Both the position numbers and the translations under genes were made by a program. A DNA stretch of 64,000 nt from NCBI RefSeq assembly GCF_030813595.1, contig NZ_JAUSUH010000003.1, forward strand, positions 372,001-436,000, in the 5' to 3' direction. Positions 60,507 to 64,000 of the stretch are shown one piece after another. The DNA is from Ancylobacter vacuolatus. GTDB taxonomy: Bacteria > Pseudomonadota > Alphaproteobacteria > Rhizobiales > Xanthobacteraceae. Under the pieces are notes generated by a model, which saw only the letters and a list, made by a program, of their open reading frames with translations, was not told the origin of the DNA and ran no database searches. Positions within the stretch are counted from its first letter, which is position 1. The number at the start of each line of letters is the position of its first letter.

Positions 60507-61250
60507 ATGACGGCCAAGCGGATCGACGCTCGGGCACGTTTTCTACCGGTGGGCGACACGGCCTTCACTGTGGAGTTCGGCGACCGCATTGATCCAGCGA
60601 TCAACGCGCTGGTGCACCGCACCGCCGCCCTGCTGGCCGAGGCGCTGCCGGAGGGGCTGGTGGAAACGGTGCCGAGCTTCCGCTCGTTGCTGGTACATTA
60701 CGATCCGCTCCGCACCAGCGCGCAGGCGCTGCAAGCCTTCATCGGCCCTCTGGAATTGGAGGACGATCCCCGACAGGCCCCATCGCGCATCTGGCGGATT
60801 CCGGTGCTCTATGGCGGCGAGGCGGGGCCGGACCTCGCAGAGGTCGCGGCTGCCACCGGCCTTGGCAAAGCGGAGGTGATCGCCCTCCATGCCGGAACGC
60901 TTTACCGGGTCTATGTGCAGGGCTTCCTGCCGGGATTCGCCTATCTCGGCGACCTGCCAGAAGCGCTCGACCTGCCACGCCGGACCAGCCCGCGCGTGCG
61001 GGTGCCGCCGGGCTCGGTGGCCATCGCCCAGCGTATGAGCGGGATCTACCCCGTTGAATCGCCGGGGGGCTGGCACCTCATCGGCCATACGCCGCTGCGC
61101 TTCTTCGATCCGGCACAGTCGCCGCCCACCCTGTTCGCGCCGGGTGATGGAGTGCGGTTTGTGCCGGTGGATGCGGACGCGCATGCCGCAATCGCCGAGG
61201 CTGTCGGTCAGGGCCGCTATAGCGTCGCCAAGGAGGAGGGGCCGGCATGA
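60507..61250 (+). CDS. pxpB: 5-oxoprolinase subunit PxpB (KipI-like)
   Basis: A 247-residue PxpB/KipI family protein (domain of allophanate hydrolase subunit 1 type): FLPVGDTAFTVEFGDRIDP, VPSFRSLLVHYDP, YVQGFLPGFAYLGDLPE and PRTSPRVRVPPGSVAIA. It works with PxpC. Start codon uncertain: ATG at 60507 (GGAGAGG upstream) or at 60489 (GGAGG upstream). Its stop overlaps pxpC (ATGA). Confidence 0.92.
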   Translation: MTAKRIDARARFLPVGDTAFTVEFGDRIDPAINALVHRTAALLAEALPEGLVETVPSFRSLLVHYDPLRTSAQALQAFIGPLELEDDPRQAPSRIWRIPVLYGGEAGPDLAEVAAATGLGKAEVIALHAGTLYRVYVQGFLPGFAYLGDLPEALDLPRRTSPRVRVPPGSVAIAQRMSGIYPVESPGGWHLIGHTPLRFFDPAQSPPTLFAPGDGVRFVPVDADAHAAIAEAVGQGRYSVAKEEGPA

Positions 61251-62287
61251 GCGCAAGCCTCAGGGTTCTCCAACCCGGCCCGCAAACGACCGTGCAGGAT
61301 CTCGGACGCTACGGTTTCCAGGCCTATGGCGTGCCGGTCTGCGGCGCACTGGACGCAACCGCGCTGCGGCTTGCCAATGCGCTGGTCGGCAATGAGCCGG
61401 CACAGGCGGGACTGGAGATCCGCCTTGCCGGCCCGTCCTTCGAGGTCATCGGCGGACCGGCGCGGCTGGCGCTGGCAGGAGCGCTGGCGGGCATCGAGGT
61501 CACGCTCGGGGACGAGACGCGGCGCTACAGCGCCTGGCGCGCCATCGATGTGCCCGAGGGCGCTCGGGTGCGGGTGGGTGCGCTTGCGGGCTCCGGCTGC
61601 GCGGTACTGGCCTTCGCCGGCGGCGTCGACGTGCCGCCCGTGCTGGGCTCGCGCGCCACCGACCTGAAGGGCCGCTTTGGCGGACACGAAGGCCGCGCGC
61701 TGGCCGCCGGCGACAGGCTGCACCTTGGCAAGGGGGAGGCGCAGGGCCCCTGCCTCGAACTCGCCTCTCCGCCGCGCGCCTCCGGCGAGGTCACGTTACG
61801 CGCCGTGCCCGGCCCGCAGGCCGATGCCTTTACCGACGAGGCGGTGGCCGCCTTTTTCGCCACGCCCTATCGCATCTCGCGCGAGGCGGACCGCATGGGG
61901 ATGCGGCTGGAAGGCCCGCCACTCGTGTTCCGGCACGGCGCCGATATCGTCTCCGACGGCATCGCCACCGGCGCGATCCAGGTGCCCGGCTCGGGCCTTC
62001 CCATCCTGCTGCTCGCCGACCATCAGACCATTGGCGGCTATGCCAAGATTGCCACCGTCATTTCCGCCGATCTGCCCCTCGCCGGCGGGCTCATGCCGGG
62101 GGCTCTCATTCGCTTCCGGGCGGTCACGGTTGCCGAGGGCGAAGAGGCCCGCCGCGCGCGGCAAGCGGAAATCGTCCGGCTGATCGCCTCGCTGGCGTCG
62201 GTACGCGAGGGCGCTCGCATCGACGAGGCGGCGCTCTACCAGGCGAATCTGATCTCGGGCGTTGTCACGGCGTTGGAAAGCAGCTAA
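61247..62287 (+). CDS. pxpC: 5-oxoprolinase subunit PxpC (KipA-like)
   Basis: A 346-residue PxpC/KipA (allophanate hydrolase subunit 2 type) protein: LRVLQPGPQTTVQDLGRYGFQAYGVP at the start, ALDATALRLANALVGN, LAFAGGVDVPPVLGSRATD, and near the end IPVPGSGLPILLLADHQTIGGYAKIA (in parts: GLPILLLADHQTIGGYAKIA). It completes the PxpABC set with the divergent pxpA. ATG overlaps the pxpB stop. Confidence 0.93.
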   Translation: MSASLRVLQPGPQTTVQDLGRYGFQAYGVPVCGALDATALRLANALVGNEPAQAGLEIRLAGPSFEVIGGPARLALAGALAGIEVTLGDETRRYSAWRAIDVPEGARVRVGALAGSGCAVLAFAGGVDVPPVLGSRATDLKGRFGGHEGRALAAGDRLHLGKGEAQGPCLELASPPRASGEVTLRAVPGPQADAFTDEAVAAFFATPYRISREADRMGMRLEGPPLVFRHGADIVSDGIATGAIQVPGSGLPILLLADHQTIGGYAKIATVISADLPLAGGLMPGALIRFRAVTVAEGEEARRARQAEIVRLIASLASVREGARIDEAALYQANLISGVVTALESS

Positions 62288-62309
62288 CCCGCCCGGCGAA
62301 TAGGATTAC

Positions 62310-62328
62310 ATGATACCGAAGATAGAAC
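62310..62328 (-). promoter_or_regulatory. Shared 19-bp operator, copy 3 (before the GntR gene)
   Basis: On the minus strand this reads GTTCTATCTTCGGTATCAT, 16 of 19 identical to copy 1. It lies 67 bases before the GntR start at 62395, a position suited to autoregulation. Confidence 0.65.
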
Positions 62329-62394
62329 GACGTCACCGATTCTGCCCTGACGACAGGCCGCCGCCCGAGGCGGCACGATCGGACCGATACGCCC

Positions 62395-63147
62395 ATGCTC
62401 AAGGATTCTCCCGCCGCGACGGTTAATCCCGATTACCGCCGCAGCCCCGTGCCGCGCTATCTGCAGATCGCCGGCGTCATTCGCCGCCGCATCGAGGACG
62501 GCGTATGGGGCCCCAACGAGAAGATCTCGACGCTGCAGGAACTCGAAGCCGAGTTTCAGGTGGCGCGCGTCACCGTGCGCCAGGCGGTGGAAGTGCTGCA
62601 GGGCGAGGGGCTGGTGCGCCGGATCCAGGGCAAGGGCACCTTCGTCTCCGCCTCGGTCGAGGACAAGCGCTGGCTCAAGCTCGACCTGAAATGGCACTCG
62701 CTTGCCGGGACAATCGGCGCCAATATTCCGCGCTTCCTCCCCGTGGCGACGCCTCCCGCCCCGCCGACGATCCGGCCGGAAGACGGCACCCCGGCGGCGC
62801 GCTACCGCTACCTGGAAAGCGTGCAGTCCCGGCGCGGCCAGCCTTATTCCTTCGCCCGGGTGCATTTCGACGCCGCGCTGTATGAGCTCGCCCCTGCCCG
62901 GTTCGACCGAGAACCCACCATCGCCGTGGTGGCCTCGCTGGAGGGGCTGAAGGTGAAGCGCGCCCGGCAGTCCTTCATCGTCGGGACGGTGGAGCCCCGC
63001 GTGGCGAACCTGCTCGCCACCGGGATCGGCTTTCCCACCGTGGAGGCCCATCTGGTCATCACCGATGAGAACGATGTGGTGATCTATGTCGCCGATATCG
63101 TCTATCGCGGCGATTGCGTGCAGCTCGACATCGACCTGCTGGGCTGA
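62395..63147 (+). CDS. GntR family regulator (HutC/UTRA type)
   Basis: A 250-residue regulator. Residues 18-88 form the GntR winged helix: RYLQIAGVIRRRIEDGVW, ISTLQELEAEFQVARVTVRQAVEVLQGEGLVRRIQGKGTFV (in pieces). Residues about 100-245 are the UTRA effector domain. Its gene follows pxpC and its own upstream region carries one of three matching operator sequences, so it most likely controls pxpA-fbiC, pxpBC, the PLP-enzyme operon and itself. The effector should be a pathway metabolite. Confidence 0.93.
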   Translation: MLKDSPAATVNPDYRRSPVPRYLQIAGVIRRRIEDGVWGPNEKISTLQELEAEFQVARVTVRQAVEVLQGEGLVRRIQGKGTFVSASVEDKRWLKLDLKWHSLAGTIGANIPRFLPVATPPAPPTIRPEDGTPAARYRYLESVQSRRGQPYSFARVHFDAALYELAPARFDREPTIAVVASLEGLKVKRARQSFIVGTVEPRVANLLATGIGFPTVEAHLVITDENDVVIYVADIVYRGDCVQLDIDLLG

Positions 63148-63177
63148 ATATCGATAGGCGAGTCGGCCCTCCTGCCT

Positions 63178-64000
63178 TCAGGCCCGCCGAAACAGGCGCC
63201 TGAGCCAGTCCTTCACCAGCGAGAACAGCAGCGACCCGGCATCAAGCGGGGCAGGCTGCGCTGGGACGGCATCGCCCCGCAGCAGGCCGGCAAGGTTGGT
63301 CGCGAACGCCGCTGTCAGGCGCTCGGCCAGCTCGCGGGCGAGCGCTCCACGGCTCATCTGGGCGAGCGGGCCCTGCAGCACATAGGCGACCTCCACCCGG
63401 ACGCGGGTCGCTGTCGCCCCCGGCAATTCGTCGAGGCCATAGACCAGCCGCGCCTGAACCCGCGTCGCGCTGCGCCGATCGACACCACCGCCTTCGATCG
63501 TCCCGGTCCAGTTCGCCGGATCAGCGGCGATCACCCCTGTGCCGCCGAAGGCGGCCTGGATCGGCCCGAGCTTGACCGCCATCTCGGCATTCACCGAGTG
63601 TCCGTCGCTGGGTGCGGTCAGCCGCGCGCCCGGCAGGCAGCCGATCACCCGCCCCGGGTCCTGGAACAGCGCCCAGACCTTTGCCCGCAGCGCCGGCACC
63701 TCGAACTCCTGCACCAACTCCACCGGGTTGCACAGCTTCTCCGGCACGAAGGCGGCGCTGGCGGCCGGCACGTCCTCGCCTCGGCCGGGGCGCTCATCCC
63801 CCGAGGTTGAAAGCCGCGTCGGTGTCACCGGCAGGGTTAGCGGCGAGACGTGGAGCGGGGGAGCGACCGCCCCGCCGCGCGTCACCACGGGCGCTTCGCC
63901 GGCCGCACCGCGCTCGGCAGCCACCGCCCGGATGGCGCGGAGAATGCCGATATAGCCGGTGCAGCGACACAGATTGCCCGCCAATTCGTGGCGGATCACG
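63178..64000 (-). CDS. Fusion of (2Fe-2S) subunit and CoxG domain (partial, N-terminus outside window)
   Basis: About 273 residues are seen. The first part ends a CoxS-type (2Fe-2S) subunit (RHELAGNLCRCTGYIGI: the last two Cys ligands). A Pro-rich linker of about 80 residues follows, then a complete CoxG/SRPBCC domain (VPALRAKVWALFQDPGRVIGCLPG, KLGPIQAAFGGTG, about 95-250). It ends in a basic, possibly membrane-binding tail (LVKDWLRRLFRRA), like the tail of CoxG. So one protein joins an electron-transfer subunit to the membrane recruiter. It belongs to a second molybdenum hydroxylase set whose other subunits are presumably beyond 64,000. Confidence 0.85.
   Translation of the reverse strand, partial: VIRHELAGNLCRCTGYIGILRAIRAVAAERGAAGEAPVVTRGGAVAPPLHVSPLTLPVTPTRLSTSGDERPGRGEDVPAASAAFVPEKLCNPVELVQEFEVPALRAKVWALFQDPGRVIGCLPGARLTAPSDGHSVNAEMAVKLGPIQAAFGGTGVIAADPANWTGTIEGGGVDRRSATRVQARLVYGLDELPGATATRVRVEVAYVLQGPLAQMSRGALARELAERLTAAFATNLAGLLRGDAVPAQPAPLDAGSLLFSLVKDWLRRLFRRA

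Overview
The window is high-GC bacterial DNA with short intergenic gaps and many 4-base ATGA/GTGA stop-start overlaps. Gene content points to an alphaproteobacterium of the order Hyphomicrobiales, most likely of Xanthobacteraceae type. The taxon is an inference from two Ku genes plus LigD, EcfG-type promoters, Mur-like metal operators, an SbtA-like permease and Cox-type molybdenum hydroxylase subunits. I saw no rRNA, tRNA, CRISPR array, phage or transposase gene.

Left part (1-14.6 kb). After the tail of an unknown gene and an APC permease comes a block that reads as a general stress response island. It holds a phospholipase D/VTT fusion translationally coupled to an EEP-family phosphodiesterase and a DUF2934 protein, several small proteins, Ku, a second Ku with LigD and MgtC (non-homologous end joining), a DJ-1/PfpI protein, a lipoprotein glucose/sorbosone dehydrogenase and a YghA-like SDR. 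Most transcription units start with a sequence equal or close to the EcfG promoter GGAAC-N16/17-CGTT, usually about 40 nt before the start codon.

Middle part (14.6-45.2 kb). In order: opgG-opgH (periplasmic glucans); a SulP transporter; a LysR-regulated ABC transporter operon with a class III PLP enzyme, possibly for 2-aminoethylphosphonate-type compounds; a DUF2188 protein with an EcfG-like promoter; an AT-rich membrane-protein gene of foreign appearance; a SitABCD/ZnuABC-type metal transporter behind two Mur-like boxes; an RND efflux system with its TetR regulator; an OxyR-like LysR regulator with His in place of the peroxidatic Cys; a TerC protein; an SbtA-like permease; and a coupled DUF3429-FAD oxidoreductase-DCC-SDR operon.

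Right part (45.2-64 kb). This looks like one catabolic region of unknown substrate. It contains CoxG, CoxS and CoxM-like subunits without a catalytic large subunit, a branched-chain-type ABC importer, a fold-type II PLP enzyme, a two-subunit CoA-transferase, a luciferase-like F420/flavin oxidoreductase, bifunctional FO synthase (FbiC, the deazaflavin precursor of F420), the 5-oxoprolinase subunits PxpA, PxpB and PxpC, a GntR/UTRA regulator, and at the window edge a (2Fe-2S)-CoxG fusion. A 19-bp operator-like sequence recurs before the PLP-enzyme operon, in the pxpA/pxpB divergent promoter and before the GntR gene. It suggests one GntR regulon in which FO synthesis is co-induced with an F420-dependent oxidation step. 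I regard this as the most novel system in the window.
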